A program made the position numbers and the translations under genes. 64,000 nucleotides of DNA from Bacteroidota bacterium (lineage in GTDB: Bacteria > Bacteroidota > Bacteroidia > UKL13-3), in contig JAIXWD010000016.1 in the NCBI GenBank assembly GCA_027482225.1, forward strand, positions 392,050-456,049, written 5' to 3'. This document shows positions 46,085 to 55,679 of this stretch, in pieces (the stretch's first letter is position 1; each line of letters begins with the position of its first letter). Under the pieces are notes generated by a model, which ran no database searches, was not told the DNA's origin, and saw only the letters and a list, made by a program, of their open reading frames with translations.

Positions 46085-46327
46085 ATGCAAAAAGCAACAT
46101 TAAAGAAACCAATAGAGAAGCCACATTTACCTAAGGCTGAAGAGCATTTCATTTTTGGCAAACTAAACTACTTATTAATGATTTTAGGTGTAGTTTTTAT
46201 AGCCATAGGATTTACGTTAATGTCTGGAACAGAAGATATTTTTAGCACGACCAAACTAACTGTGGCTCCAATTTTGGTTATGATTGGCTTTGTGATTGAG
46301 ATTTTTGCTATCATGCGCAAAAACTAA
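46085..46327 (+). CDS. DUF3098 small membrane protein
   Basis: An 80-residue protein with a basic N-terminus ([19 protein letters not shown]) and two membrane helices at about residues 32-54 and 57-76, separated by [12 protein letters not shown]. The motif [12 protein letters not shown] and [17 protein letters not shown] identify the DUF3098 family, which occurs in Bacteroidota between ftsX and uppP. Start is ATG 46085 rather than the TTG-like upstream option. Function unknown; the order ftsX-DUF3098-uppP implies participation in envelope assembly or division. Confidence 0.88.
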   Translation: MQKATLKKPIEKPHLPKAEEHFIFGKLNYLLMILGVVFIAIGFTLMSGTEDIFSTTKLTVAPILVMIGFVIEIFAIMRKN

Positions 46328-46341
46328 TACCAGCAAAACGT

Positions 46342-47133
46342 ATGGGTATTTTTGAAGCAGTGGTATTAGCCATTGTTGAAGGATTAACTGAGTTTCTTCC
46401 TGTTTCATCAACTGGTCACATGGTGTTGGCCTCTTCGGCTATGGGCATTGCCAATAACGATTTTGTTAAAATGTTTACTGTAGCCATTCAATTTGGAGCC
46501 ATTTTAAGTGTGTTGGTTTTGTATTGGAAAAGATTTTTTCAGTCCATTGATTTTTATTTTAAATTAGGTTTAGCCTTCATACCTGCAGCCATTTTTGGTT
46601 TTTTACTGAATGATTATATTGATGCCATGCTTGAAAATGCATTAGTTGTAGCCATTACTTTATTGTTAGGAGGTTTGGTCCTGCTTTTTGTAGATAAATG
46701 GTTTGCCAAAACTGAAACATCTGGGGCAAGAGACGTTGAGTATAAAAATGCATTTTTTATTGGTTTGTTTCAGGTTATCGCTATGATACCTGGAGTATCT
46801 CGATCAGCAGCTACAATTATTGGTGGTTTAACCCAGAAATTAAATCGTACAACGGCTGCTGAATTTTCTTTTTTTCTAGCCGTACCAACTATGTTAGCTG
46901 CTACAGGATATAAAATGTTAAAGTACCACCTTAAGATAGGGTTTAATAGCAGTGATATAAGTATATTGCTGATAGGGAATGTTGTAGCTTTTGTGGTTGC
47001 AATTATTGCCATCAAAGCATTTATTGGTTTTTTAACAAAGTATGGATTTAAATTATTTGGATGGTACCGCATTATTGTTGGTGCAGCCATTTTAATCTTA
47101 TATGCAATGGGTTATCAGTTGCAAATAATATAG
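46342..47133 (+). CDS. uppP: Undecaprenyl-diphosphate phosphatase
   Basis: A 263-residue, eight-helix inner-membrane enzyme that dephosphorylates undecaprenyl pyrophosphate, recycling the lipid carrier for peptidoglycan and other glycans; resistance to bacitracin follows. [14 protein letters not shown] (about residues 13-26) and [10 protein letters not shown] (about 150-160) are the two conserved active-site segments, with the catalytic Glu and Arg. It lies 14 bp after the DUF3098 gene and 5 bp before truB, in the same transcription unit. Confidence 0.95.
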   Translation: MGIFEAVVLAIVEGLTEFLPVSSTGHMVLASSAMGIANNDFVKMFTVAIQFGAILSVLVLYWKRFFQSIDFYFKLGLAFIPAAIFGFLLNDYIDAMLENALVVAITLLLGGLVLLFVDKWFAKTETSGARDVEYKNAFFIGLFQVIAMIPGVSRSAATIIGGLTQKLNRTTAAEFSFFLAVPTMLAATGYKMLKYHLKIGFNSSDISILLIGNVVAFVVAIIAIKAFIGFLTKYGFKLFGWYRIIVGAAILILYAMGYQLQII

Positions 47134-47138
47134 TCTCC

Positions 47139-47879
47139 ATGTCATATCCTATTTCTATTAATGTTGAACAAGGTTGTGTTTTGTTAATTAACAAACCGCT
47201 TACTTGGACAAGCTTTGATGTAGTAAATAAACTGCGTTATATTTTATTGCGCAGCCTGCATAAGTTTAAAGAAATTAAGGAAGGGGAGAAACGGAAACTA
47301 AAAGTGGGTCATGCAGGAACATTAGATCCTTTAGCAACTGGATTATTGATTGTTTGTATTGGTAAAGAAACCAAAAATATTGACCAATACATGGCCACAG
47401 AAAAAGAATACACGGGTAGTTTTTATATAGGTGCCACACGTCCTTCATACGATAATGAAACAGAGATTGATCAAACTTACCCAACCGAGCATATTACAAC
47501 CGAACTGATTCATCAAACCACCCAACAATTTATAGGTGATATGATGCAATTGCCGCCTCTTTATAGTGCGATAAAAAAAGATGGTGTTCGTTTATATGAA
47601 AGCGCTAGAGCCGGAACAGAAGTAGAACTTACACCACGCCCAGTTACCATAAAAGCCTTTGAAATTACCAAAATAGAAATGCCCATTGTGGAGTTCAGGG
47701 TGGTGTGTAGCAAAGGTACATACATACGTTCTTTAGCTTACGATTTTGGTAAAGCCTTAAACAGTGGTGCACATTTAAATAGTTTGTGTCGCACGCGCAG
47801 CGGTAATTATTTACTAAGTGATGCACACACAGTTGAAGAGGTGGTGAGTTTTATCGAAAATCAACCTGATATACAATAA
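47139..47879 (+). CDS. truB: tRNA pseudouridine(55) synthase
   Basis: A 246-residue enzyme making pseudouridine 55 in the T loop of tRNAs. Start is ATG 47139; upstream in-frame codons overlap uppP in another frame and have no homology. The catalytic segment GHAGTLDPLATGLL (about residues 58-71) contains the nucleophilic Asp; INKPLTWTSFDVV and PPLYSAIKKDGVRLYE are also diagnostic. It is 5 bp downstream of uppP. Shorter C-terminus than E. coli TruB, typical of this phylum. Confidence 0.95.
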   Translation: MSYPISINVEQGCVLLINKPLTWTSFDVVNKLRYILLRSLHKFKEIKEGEKRKLKVGHAGTLDPLATGLLIVCIGKETKNIDQYMATEKEYTGSFYIGATRPSYDNETEIDQTYPTEHITTELIHQTTQQFIGDMMQLPPLYSAIKKDGVRLYESARAGTEVELTPRPVTIKAFEITKIEMPIVEFRVVCSKGTYIRSLAYDFGKALNSGAHLNSLCRTRSGNYLLSDAHTVEEVVSFIENQPDIQ

Positions 47880-47901
47880 CGAGCTACTTCTTTAATTTTA
47901 T

Positions 47902-47909
47902 TACATTTG
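47902..47909 (+). promoter_or_regulatory. -7-like box upstream of ribF
   Basis: TACATTTG matches TAnnTTTG and lies 12 bases before the ribF start codon. A -33 TTTG at N19 is missing, so it may be fortuitous or a weak internal promoter giving a very short leader. Confidence 0.3.
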
Positions 47910-47920
47910 CGTTATTACGC

Positions 47921-48865
47921 ATGAAAGTATACCGCAGTTTAGACGAGTTACCTAAAATTAATAACGCCATTGTTACCCAAGGAACATTTGATGGGGTGCA
48001 TGCTGCGCATAAAGTTATTTTAAACAGACTGAAGCAAATTGCACTAGAAAAAAATGGCGAAACAGTTGTAATGACTTTTGATCCTCATCCACGCATGGTG
48101 CTTTTCCCAGATGATCATGGACTAAAATTATTACATACATTAGAAGAAAAAATTGAGGCACTGGAAAGTGAAGGGGTAGATCATTTAATCATTATACCAT
48201 TTACTAAAGAGTTTTCACGTTTAACATCCATGCAGTTTATTCGCGATATCATGGTGAATAAAATCGGCACTAAGGTTCTTGTTATTGGATATAACCATAG
48301 GTTTGGTAAAAACAGAGAAGGCTCGTTCGAGCACTTAAAAGAATACAGTAGTTTATATGGGTTTGAAGTAGAGGAAATTCCTGAGCATGACATTGATGAA
48401 ATTTCAGTTAGTTCAACGCGCATTCGTAAAGCATTAAATGAGGGTGATGTGAAACAAGCTGCTAAATATTTGGGCAAATATTATGTTATCTCGGGCACGG
48501 TTATTAAAGGTAGGCAATTGGGAAGAACCATTGGTTTTCCCACGGCTAACATAAAGGTTGATAACATAAATAAACAAATTCCTGCTGATGGAGTTTATGC
48601 AGTAAAAGTTTTTATCAACAGCCGTACAATTTTGGGTATGCTTAATATTGGTGTTAGACCAACTGTTGATGGACTCACGCATGCCGTTGAAGTTCATTTG
48701 TTTGATTTTAACGAAGACTTATATAACACAACATTAAGTGTTGCATTTGTTGATAAACTGCGTAATGAAATGAAGTTCGAAAACCTGCAGGCACTCACAA
48801 ATCAACTCGAAAGCGATAAATTGCATGCGTTAGCAATTCTTAGCAAAGCGCATAATGACAATTAA
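47921..48865 (+). CDS. ribF: Bifunctional riboflavin kinase / FAD synthetase
   Basis: A 314-residue enzyme that makes FMN from riboflavin and FAD from FMN. The N-terminal nucleotidyltransferase domain (about residues 15-170) has GTFDGVHAAHK, DPHPR and SSTRIRKALNEG; the C-terminal kinase domain (about 185-310) has GRTIGFPTANI and GMLNIGVRPT. In GTFDGVHAAH the usual GH is replaced by AH. Complex I flavin and PLP/flavin enzymes in the window depend on such cofactors, though the link is not regulatory. The next gene overlaps its end by 11 bases, so translation may be coupled. Confidence 0.94.
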   Translation: MKVYRSLDELPKINNAIVTQGTFDGVHAAHKVILNRLKQIALEKNGETVVMTFDPHPRMVLFPDDHGLKLLHTLEEKIEALESEGVDHLIIIPFTKEFSRLTSMQFIRDIMVNKIGTKVLVIGYNHRFGKNREGSFEHLKEYSSLYGFEVEEIPEHDIDEISVSSTRIRKALNEGDVKQAAKYLGKYYVISGTVIKGRQLGRTIGFPTANIKVDNINKQIPADGVYAVKVFINSRTILGMLNIGVRPTVDGLTHAVEVHLFDFNEDLYNTTLSVAFVDKLRNEMKFENLQALTNQLESDKLHALAILSKAHNDN

Positions 48866-50288
48866 GTTTCCGTACATCTATATATTTTTACTTGTTATAC
48901 TTTCATTTTTTGCATTTCCAGTTTGGGCGCAAGTTCCTGTAAATGTGCCTGTGGTTCCTATTCCGTTAGTAAATGTTTCTAAATTCGATTCTGCTGCTGT
49001 TTTACAAGCTAAATATGACAGTTTGGTAAAATACATGGAGTCGGTTTACGAATTAGATTCAACAACAGATAATGAACTGAGTATTAATGATTCGTTTTTA
49101 GTCGTTGTAGATACTTCTGCCGGTATGCGCATGTCGACTTCTGTTATTATTGATTCATCAGATGGAGTAATAGCAAACAACCAAACATCCGCTTTCAGTA
49201 ATCCTGTTTTAAATGCTTCCTCAATAAATATTGATACCACAAATACAGTTGCTATTCCTACATCAACATTAACCATTAATAATTCTTTACAAGATACACC
49301 AAGGCAAAAAGTAACAACACCAAAGCTAAACATAGAGATTAAACAAGACAGTTTATTTTTGGATGATGAGTTTGATTCGGAAGAGCTTTTAGTTGATACT
49401 GTTGTTGCGGATTCTATGACAGATATGAGTGACGGTGATGATGCCGATTCTGAAGGTGAGGCAGAAGGTGAATTTGATAACTTATTTACAGGATATAGTG
49501 ATGTTACCTATTGGGATATGCTAAGGGATCCGAATTTCAAATTCGATCCAGCTATGATTCCTGCAAATACTCATTATCCCTTTGAATGGGATACCGTAGT
49601 GATTAATCCTTACAAAGTTTCATTACGTGAAATGAATGATACCATTTTATTGAAATTACGCGATAGTATGGATTGTTCTTTTCATCCACCAGCAATAGGT
49701 GACGTAACTTCAGGTTTCGGATACAGAAGTTGGGGCAGAAGACCAAAATTTCATTATGGAATTGATGTACGCATGGAAGTTGGCGATCCTGTATATTCTA
49801 TTTTTGATGGGATAGTTAGAGTGGCTAAACGTAGTTCTGATTATGGGTATGTTGTTGTTATAAGGCATTATAACGGGTTAGAAACGTTGTACGCACATTT
49901 TGATCAATTACTTGCTTATCCGGGGAAACCTGTGCGGAGTGGCGAAATCATTGGATTGTCCGGTAATACAGGCAGAAGCACTGGGCCACATTTGCATTTT
50001 GAGGTTCGTTTTAAAGGTGAAAAAATTGATCCAAGTAAGGTGATTTATTTTCCATCAGGATCATTATTAAGCGATACTTTGCAAATAGATAAACAATGCT
50101 TTACACACGTTAAACTATACAAAGAACAACAAACCAAACTTCGCTCTCGTTACTACATCGTTAAGCGTGGTGATACATTAGGTAAAATTGCGTATAAAAA
50201 TGGAGTTTCCGTTAAACAAATAGGCCGCTTAAATAAAATATCAACCAAAACAAAACTAAAAGCTGGGCGTAGGTTGCGCATCCGCTAG
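48855..50288 (+). CDS. M23 peptidoglycan endopeptidase with LysM domain
   Basis: A 477-residue exported wall hydrolase. Signal peptide residues 1-26 (FLLVILSFFAFPVWAQ). Residues about 30-230 are a low-complexity Ser/Asp/Thr-rich linker. The LytM/M23 domain lies at about 285-390 with zinc ligands in FHYGIDV (about 298-303) and HLHFE (about 378-382), both intact, so it should be active. A C-terminal LysM at about 432-477 (YYIVKRGDTLGKIAYKNG) binds glycan. It overlaps ribF by 11 bp. FtsX in the same run is known elsewhere to activate M23 proteins, so a division-linked role is a reasonable inference. Confidence 0.92.
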   Translation: MTIKFPYIYIFLLVILSFFAFPVWAQVPVNVPVVPIPLVNVSKFDSAAVLQAKYDSLVKYMESVYELDSTTDNELSINDSFLVVVDTSAGMRMSTSVIIDSSDGVIANNQTSAFSNPVLNASSINIDTTNTVAIPTSTLTINNSLQDTPRQKVTTPKLNIEIKQDSLFLDDEFDSEELLVDTVVADSMTDMSDGDDADSEGEAEGEFDNLFTGYSDVTYWDMLRDPNFKFDPAMIPANTHYPFEWDTVVINPYKVSLREMNDTILLKLRDSMDCSFHPPAIGDVTSGFGYRSWGRRPKFHYGIDVRMEVGDPVYSIFDGIVRVAKRSSDYGYVVVIRHYNGLETLYAHFDQLLAYPGKPVRSGEIIGLSGNTGRSTGPHLHFEVRFKGEKIDPSKVIYFPSGSLLSDTLQIDKQCFTHVKLYKEQQTKLRSRYYIVKRGDTLGKIAYKNGVSVKQIGRLNKISTKTKLKAGRRLRIR

Positions 50289-50309
50289 TTTTGAATTTTA
50301 AATTGTTAT

Positions 50310-51647
50310 ATGTCAGCTAATATTCTACTTTCCATAACACATCAAACTCCCGCAACTTGGTTGATTTTACCATTTGTCAGTTTGTTGTTATTAATTGCAA
50401 TTGGGCCATTATTTTTTGCTCACTTTTGGCATAAGTATTATAAGGCTATATCTGTAATATTTGGTGCATTGGTTGGTGGATATTATTTGATAGTTAAACA
50501 GCAGCCCATTATAGTTGCAGAAACCTTTGCTGAATACACTTCCTTTATTTGTTTGCTTTTTTCATTATACGTGGCAGCTGGTGGCATTTTCGTTTTTGCC
50601 GATTTCGAATCTAAGGCTAAGATAAATATTGTGTTTTTGCTGATTGGTGCTATACTCACTAATTTTATAGGTACAACAGGTGCTTCGGTTTTGTTAATAC
50701 GCCCATTTATGCGTGTTAACCGTTACCGTTTAAAGCCATATCACATTGTTTTCTTTATATTTTTTGTATCAAACCTAGGTGGTTTGTTAACACCAATTGG
50801 TGATCCACCATTGTTTATGGGTTTTTTAAAGGGTGTGCCTTTCTTTTGGACATTGCAACATTTAATCTCGCCTTGGTTAGTGGCTATGTTTTTATTATGT
50901 GTTATTTTTTATTTTTTCGAAAAAAGCAATTCGCAATTAGATGATATTGATGTGAGTTCAAATTACACTCAAAAAATAATAATAAATGGAAAGCAAAATT
51001 TTATTTGGTTGGCCTTAATTATCGGATCTGTTTTTATCGATCCCAACGTAATTGATGGTATTCCTTTTATTGATATGCATGGTAAAAAGGTTTCATTTAT
51101 AAGAGAAATTTTGCAATTAGCGATTGCTTTTATTGCATACAAAAAAGCCAACAAGCATGCGCTTCAAAGCAATGGGTTCGATTTTGAACCGATAAAAGAA
51201 GTTGCCTTTTTATTTTTTGGTATTTTTTTATCTATGATTCCAGCATTGCAATTATTGGAAAGTGCTGGAAGCAGTATTGCTGAGCCATTATCACATTCGG
51301 TACTTTATTGGGCATCTGGTTTGTTTAGCAGTGTGTTAGATAATGCACCAACTTATGTTAATTTTTTAGCTTTATCACTTAGTATGTTTGGTTTGAGTGT
51401 AAATAACATAAATGACATTCATGCTTTTATTGCTAGTAACAATGTAATTTATCTGGAAGCCATATCTGTTGGTTCAGTTTTTTTTGGGGCACTTACATAT
51501 ATTGGTAATGGACCTAATTTTATGGTTAAAGCCATAGCAGAACAACAGGGGGTTAAAATGCCTAGTTTTTTTCAATACATAGCAAAATATAGCATACCAA
51601 TTCTGCTTCCAGTTTTATTAGTGGTTTGGCTCTTGTTTTTTATGTAG
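50310..51647 (+). CDS. NhaD-type sodium:proton antiporter
   Basis: A 445-residue membrane protein with about 11-12 helices. GGLLTPIGDPPLFMGFLKGVPF (given in part: LTPIGDPPLFMG) at about residues 158-175, GTTGASVLLIRPFMR and YIGNGPNFMVKAI are typical of the NhaD/CitMHS ion-transporter superfamily. It exchanges Na+ or Li+ for H+ at the inner membrane. It lies 21 bp after the M23 gene. The same genomic run includes complex I 17 kb away, but no direct link is implied. Alternative annotation: arsenite/anion permease type; NhaD fits the motif set better. Confidence 0.85.
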   Translation: MSANILLSITHQTPATWLILPFVSLLLLIAIGPLFFAHFWHKYYKAISVIFGALVGGYYLIVKQQPIIVAETFAEYTSFICLLFSLYVAAGGIFVFADFESKAKINIVFLLIGAILTNFIGTTGASVLLIRPFMRVNRYRLKPYHIVFFIFFVSNLGGLLTPIGDPPLFMGFLKGVPFFWTLQHLISPWLVAMFLLCVIFYFFEKSNSQLDDIDVSSNYTQKIIINGKQNFIWLALIIGSVFIDPNVIDGIPFIDMHGKKVSFIREILQLAIAFIAYKKANKHALQSNGFDFEPIKEVAFLFFGIFLSMIPALQLLESAGSSIAEPLSHSVLYWASGLFSSVLDNAPTYVNFLALSLSMFGLSVNNINDIHAFIASNNVIYLEAISVGSVFFGALTYIGNGPNFMVKAIAEQQGVKMPSFFQYIAKYSIPILLPVLLVVWLLFFM

Positions 51648-51766
51648 TTTTTTTTGAAAAAATACTTAAAAAACAGCAGTTTAAATACATCTAAATTAAC
51701 AGTAAATTAGTTTTAAGGTTTGCGCATTATTACTTATTTTGCCACATACAAAAGGCTTTTTATTAA

Positions 51767-52510
51767 ATGAAATTTATAAAAACATTTAGTGTACACATTA
51801 TTGTAATTTTAGTAACACTGCTTATCATATTTACTATGGTGTCATTATTTTTAAATAGTTACACCCGTCATGGCGAGTCGTTAAGCGTGCCCGATATTAG
51901 AGGGTTAAAAATTGAAGACGCAATCCATGTGTTAGAGCAAAAAAAACTACGTTATATCATTAGCGATTCATTATACTTTGATGACAAACCCAAGTTAAGT
52001 ATTTTAGAGCAAAACCCTGCTCCACAAAGTAAAGTAAAGGAGGGGCGTTTTGTTTATATTACCATCAATAGTAACAAAGCTCCCCAAGTAAATTTGCCAA
52101 ATTTGTTGGATGTGTCTTTACGTCAAGCTGAAGCTATGTTAGCTAGTACCGGCCTAAAAGTTGGTAAGTTTATTTACAAACCCGATATAGCAAAAGATGT
52201 TGTACTTGATGTGCAATACATGGGAGCGAGTTTACAATTTGGTGTTAAAATTGGAAAAGGAACTGCTGTTGATTTGGTTTTAGGTGATGGCTTGGGTGGA
52301 GAAAGTATTGATATGCCAGATTTAACTGGTTTAACTCTTGAAGAGGCTAATAATTTAATACAAAGTTCTTCGTTAACATTAGGTTCGGTGGTTTATATGG
52401 GCAGCATAAGCGACTCTGCATCTGCTAAAGTTGTTAGGCAAAACCCACCATATACTGAAGGTGCTACCATAAACGGTGGTCTACCTATTGATTTATTTAT
52501 TAGGCAATAA
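51767..52510 (+). CDS. Membrane-anchored protein with three PASTA domains
   Basis: A 247-residue protein with an N-terminal helix (about residues 6-30) and three PASTA repeats of about 65-70 residues (about 38-106, 110-178, 182-247). Each starts with a Pro-D/N-hydrophobic pattern: VPDIRGL, LPNLLDVSL, MPDLTGL. PASTA domains bind muropeptides or the lipid II stem and usually belong to Ser/Thr kinases or PBPs; neither domain is present here. Bacteroidota carry such stand-alone PASTA proteins. Its stop codon overlaps the start of the next gene (TAATG), a translational coupling. Confidence 0.9.
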   Translation: MKFIKTFSVHIIVILVTLLIIFTMVSLFLNSYTRHGESLSVPDIRGLKIEDAIHVLEQKKLRYIISDSLYFDDKPKLSILEQNPAPQSKVKEGRFVYITINSNKAPQVNLPNLLDVSLRQAEAMLASTGLKVGKFIYKPDIAKDVVLDVQYMGASLQFGVKIGKGTAVDLVLGDGLGGESIDMPDLTGLTLEEANNLIQSSSLTLGSVVYMGSISDSASAKVVRQNPPYTEGATINGGLPIDLFIRQ

Positions 52511-55311
52511 TGAAGAAACTATTAACCTTTTTGTCGGCTGCGTTAACCAGCATTACTATATTTGCCCAATACGAAACCCGTTTGCCATTAAATGGTAATT
52601 TGTTGTTGCAAAATTTATCCGTTAATCAAACCAAAAGTTATTTAACTAAAACGCAAGCCATATTTCCAAAGCACTTTCCAATAGTTGAACATTTTACTAA
52701 AACAAAACCCGATACACTTTTTTGGGAAGTTGGTGGTGTTACAACAGCCAACAACATTGCTTTATTTAATGCCCAAAATAATGCAGGAGCAACTTACAAT
52801 AATGGTGATGGTACTTTGGGTGTTACGGATGAACTTATATCAAACAGCATAAATCTGATTGCCATACCTGATAAATGTTACATTGGCTTTGAGTATGAAA
52901 TGGGTGATACATGGCAATCGGGAGATTCTTTAATATTGCAAGCATTAAATGCAGCTGGAAATTGGGATAATATTTGGCGCTCTGCACCAATAAGTATTAA
53001 GCGCAGAAACATTCAGTTTAATTTTCCTTTAGGTTTATTATACCAACATGCAGGATTTAAATTAAGGTGGCAAAATTACTCGAGCAGAAGCGCATCAAAT
53101 ACCAATACTTTTAGGTTGTTTAATTTTGTGTTCGCATTAAAACAAAACATTCCGTTTTACGAAAATATTTTTTGGAACAACACGCAATCATACCGTAACA
53201 CATGGCGCTTAATGCAGGGAGAGCAGCGTAGTGGTTTCGGAATACGTTGGGGTAATTTAATAAAGTTAGATGCACAAGATGTAAACGGTAATAATTATGG
53301 TAATGGTTTTAATGATACCATTGAGTCGCATGTGGTAGATTTATCAAAACTTAACGCAAGAGATTCAGTTTATTTCAGGTTTTATTACCGTGGGTTGTCA
53401 AACCAAAACAACGACTCTTTAATTTTACAATTTAAAAATAATGGAGGCCTTTGGATAACACAGTTTACCATTAGTGCAGCACAAGCAGGAGCTTGGAATT
53501 CTTTTACTGCACATGTTAATGGTAACCGATTTAACCATGCAAATTTCGGATATAGGGTTATTGCTAGAGGTGTTTCTAACGATACGTTGAAATGGGTTGT
53601 AAGCGGTTTTCATATTGGAGAAAAAGCGCTTATTCCATTTGTGGATGATTTTTCTACAAACCAAATTTACCCCGATAATAATAAATGGCTAGATAAGTTA
53701 GTATTTGTAAACAACCGTTTCCCAATTGCACCGCCAAGTTTAAATGTGGCCACTTTTGATGGCTTAAATAGGATAGGAGTACCTTACGGTTTTGGTCGTG
53801 GTTATTGCGATACATTAACATCATTACCCATTAAACTTAATGGATTAACAGCAGCCGATTCTGTTTACTTAAGTTTTTTTGTGCAACCCCAAGGTTTGGG
53901 AATGGAACCCGATTTTGGCGATAGTTTAATGTTGTTTGGAAGATACACTGCTGCATCGCCCGATTCGTTTAATTTATTATGGAAAGGTGCACCTCGCGAT
54001 TTTTTAACTGATTCTTTTTTACAGGTTCGTATTGCTTTACCTACTTTGTATTTGCATGATGAGTTTCAAATGCGCTTTATTAATATTGGTAGTAGAACTG
54101 GTAACTTAAGCCATTGGCATTTAGATTATGTATACCTTAATAAAGGCCGTACATTAACCGATGCTATTACCGATATTGCTATTCAAGAAAACCCATCACC
54201 AATTTTAAAAAAATACAGTGCTATGCCGTTTAGCCATTTTAAAGTTGCTTCGGCTACTTATACTAACGATACACAATATTTTGGGGTGAGTAATAATAGT
54301 AACCAGAGTTATGCTATTGATTATGGACGAGAAATATTCGACCAAAACTTTTCACGTTTAGATACTTTTGGAAGTATTATTAGTGTATTACCATCTCGAA
54401 GCTCACGTACTGCAAGCATAAAAAAAACAATAAATATTGAAGGAAATTTTAATGATGATTCTGTAGTAGTTTGGAGTAAATTTTATACTCGATTAGGAAC
54501 CTCAGTTGATAACATTCGTTCGAACGATACATTATGGTTACCTACTTATTTTGTTAACTATTATGCCTATGATGATGGAACAGCAGAGGGAGGATATGGA
54601 ATAAAAAATGCGGTGGGTAAAGTGGCTTTAAGGTATGAGTTTGCTAAACCTGATACTTTATACGGTATAGCGGTACATTTTAACAGAAGTGTGAATGATG
54701 TAAGTACTTTGCCATTTAATATCATGGTATGGAGAAGCGTTTCATTAACAGCTGAAGAACCTATTTTAAGTATACCCGCAAATGCAGTTTATTATAATGT
54801 ACGAAATGGGTTTTATTATGTAAAGTTTAATCAACCAATATATGTTACCAAAGAAGTTTTTATCGGTTGGGAACAAAATCAGCAGTTTGAACTAAACGTA
54901 GGGTTAGATTTTAACTTTAAGGTTGATTATAAATATGCGCCTAACCCTGAAATGTTTTACAACGTGCAAGGCTTGTGGCAATCAACAGATCTGCCAGGTG
55001 CTTTGATGATGCGCCCTATTGTTGGTAAGTGGATTGACCCATTGCCGGTAGGTTACAAAGAATTTGAAAAAGAAAAACTACAAGTAACTTGTTACCCAAA
55101 TCCCAATACCGGAACCTTGTTTTTAAATGGGCTGAAATCATCTTCGTATACCGTAAATATTGTTGATGTGATGGGTAGGGAAGTGCTCAGGCAAAAAGAT
55201 GTAAAGCAACAAATAAGTTTGTTTGATTTAACAGACGGTTTGTACATGGTACATATTACAGACGAAAAGAACGCAACAACCACGGTACAAAAAATAATAT
55301 TACAACGATAA
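52510..55311 (+). CDS. Large secreted protein with T9SS C-terminal sorting domain
   Basis: A 933-residue protein with signal peptide (MKKLLTFLSAALTSITIFAQ). The central part contains no domain I can name; it has repeated beta-rich segments with DSVYFRFYYRG and DSVYLSFFVQPQG (about 285-300 and 455-470) suggesting two jelly-roll-like modules, and LEFR-like strands. Residues about 855-933 form a T9SS type A sorting domain (CYPNPNTGTLFLNG, LTDGLYMV). It is predicted to be exported across the outer membrane and attached. Start ATG overlaps the PASTA stop by one base. Function unknown; conserved pairing with the PASTA gene in other genomes would be informative. Confidence 0.85.
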   Translation: MKKLLTFLSAALTSITIFAQYETRLPLNGNLLLQNLSVNQTKSYLTKTQAIFPKHFPIVEHFTKTKPDTLFWEVGGVTTANNIALFNAQNNAGATYNNGDGTLGVTDELISNSINLIAIPDKCYIGFEYEMGDTWQSGDSLILQALNAAGNWDNIWRSAPISIKRRNIQFNFPLGLLYQHAGFKLRWQNYSSRSASNTNTFRLFNFVFALKQNIPFYENIFWNNTQSYRNTWRLMQGEQRSGFGIRWGNLIKLDAQDVNGNNYGNGFNDTIESHVVDLSKLNARDSVYFRFYYRGLSNQNNDSLILQFKNNGGLWITQFTISAAQAGAWNSFTAHVNGNRFNHANFGYRVIARGVSNDTLKWVVSGFHIGEKALIPFVDDFSTNQIYPDNNKWLDKLVFVNNRFPIAPPSLNVATFDGLNRIGVPYGFGRGYCDTLTSLPIKLNGLTAADSVYLSFFVQPQGLGMEPDFGDSLMLFGRYTAASPDSFNLLWKGAPRDFLTDSFLQVRIALPTLYLHDEFQMRFINIGSRTGNLSHWHLDYVYLNKGRTLTDAITDIAIQENPSPILKKYSAMPFSHFKVASATYTNDTQYFGVSNNSNQSYAIDYGREIFDQNFSRLDTFGSIISVLPSRSSRTASIKKTINIEGNFNDDSVVVWSKFYTRLGTSVDNIRSNDTLWLPTYFVNYYAYDDGTAEGGYGIKNAVGKVALRYEFAKPDTLYGIAVHFNRSVNDVSTLPFNIMVWRSVSLTAEEPILSIPANAVYYNVRNGFYYVKFNQPIYVTKEVFIGWEQNQQFELNVGLDFNFKVDYKYAPNPEMFYNVQGLWQSTDLPGALMMRPIVGKWIDPLPVGYKEFEKEKLQVTCYPNPNTGTLFLNGLKSSSYTVNIVDVMGREVLRQKDVKQQISLFDLTDGLYMVHITDEKNATTTVQKIILQR

Positions 55312-55324
55312 TTTTTAATTACAT

Positions 55325-55630
55325 ATGGCTGATATAACTACACAAGAGCTAAAAGAGCGCATGGACGCTGGTGAAAAACTAAATTTGTTTGATGTACGAG
55401 AGGTACACGAGTACGAAGTATTTAATATAGGAGCAACACTTATTCCGTTAGGCGAATTACCCGGAAGAATAAGTGAGTTGAAGCACCTAGAAAATGAAGA
55501 AGTAATAATTCATTGCCGAAGTGGAGCGCGTAGCGGTCAAGCAAAAATGTTTTTAGAAGACGCAGGCTTTACCAATGTAAGAAATGTTTTGGGTGGTATG
55601 TTAGATTGGCAAGCACGTTTTGAGGGGTAA
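55325..55630 (+). CDS. Rhodanese-like sulfurtransferase domain protein
   Basis: A 101-residue single-domain rhodanese with active-site Cys64 in IIHCRSGARS and the conserved substrate/CH2A region NLFDVREVHEYEVFNIGAT. It moves sulfane sulfur in the cytoplasm; the partner is unknown. It lies 13 bp after the secreted-protein gene, so it could be read through from it, and it ends at a bidirectional terminator. Single-domain members of this length are common and often linked to sulfur or molybdopterin metabolism, but nothing here supports a specific pathway. Confidence 0.9.
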   Translation: MADITTQELKERMDAGEKLNLFDVREVHEYEVFNIGATLIPLGELPGRISELKHLENEEVIIHCRSGARSGQAKMFLEDAGFTNVRNVLGGMLDWQARFEG

Positions 55631-55632
55631 AT

Positions 55633-55666
55633 AAAAAGCCGCAATACATATGTATTGCGGCTTTTT
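55633..55666. terminator. Bidirectional terminator, perfect 34-bp palindrome
   Basis: Arms AAAAAGCCGCAATACAT and its exact complement (17+17 bases) with A/T tails on opposite sides. It sits between convergent genes ending at 55630 (+) and 55680 (-). Confidence 0.92.
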
Positions 55667-55679
55667 ATTGATGTTTTGA

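Noticed and set aside
47061-47138. Upstream extension of truB overlapping the end of uppP
   Set aside because: Upstream residues have no TruB homology and lie in another frame of uppP; ATG 47139 gives the family start.
51719-51741. TTTG ... TTATTTTG upstream of the PASTA gene as a promoter
   Set aside because: The spacing between boxes is about 11-12 bases, far from the 19 seen at the tRNA genes, and the -7 box has a mismatch.
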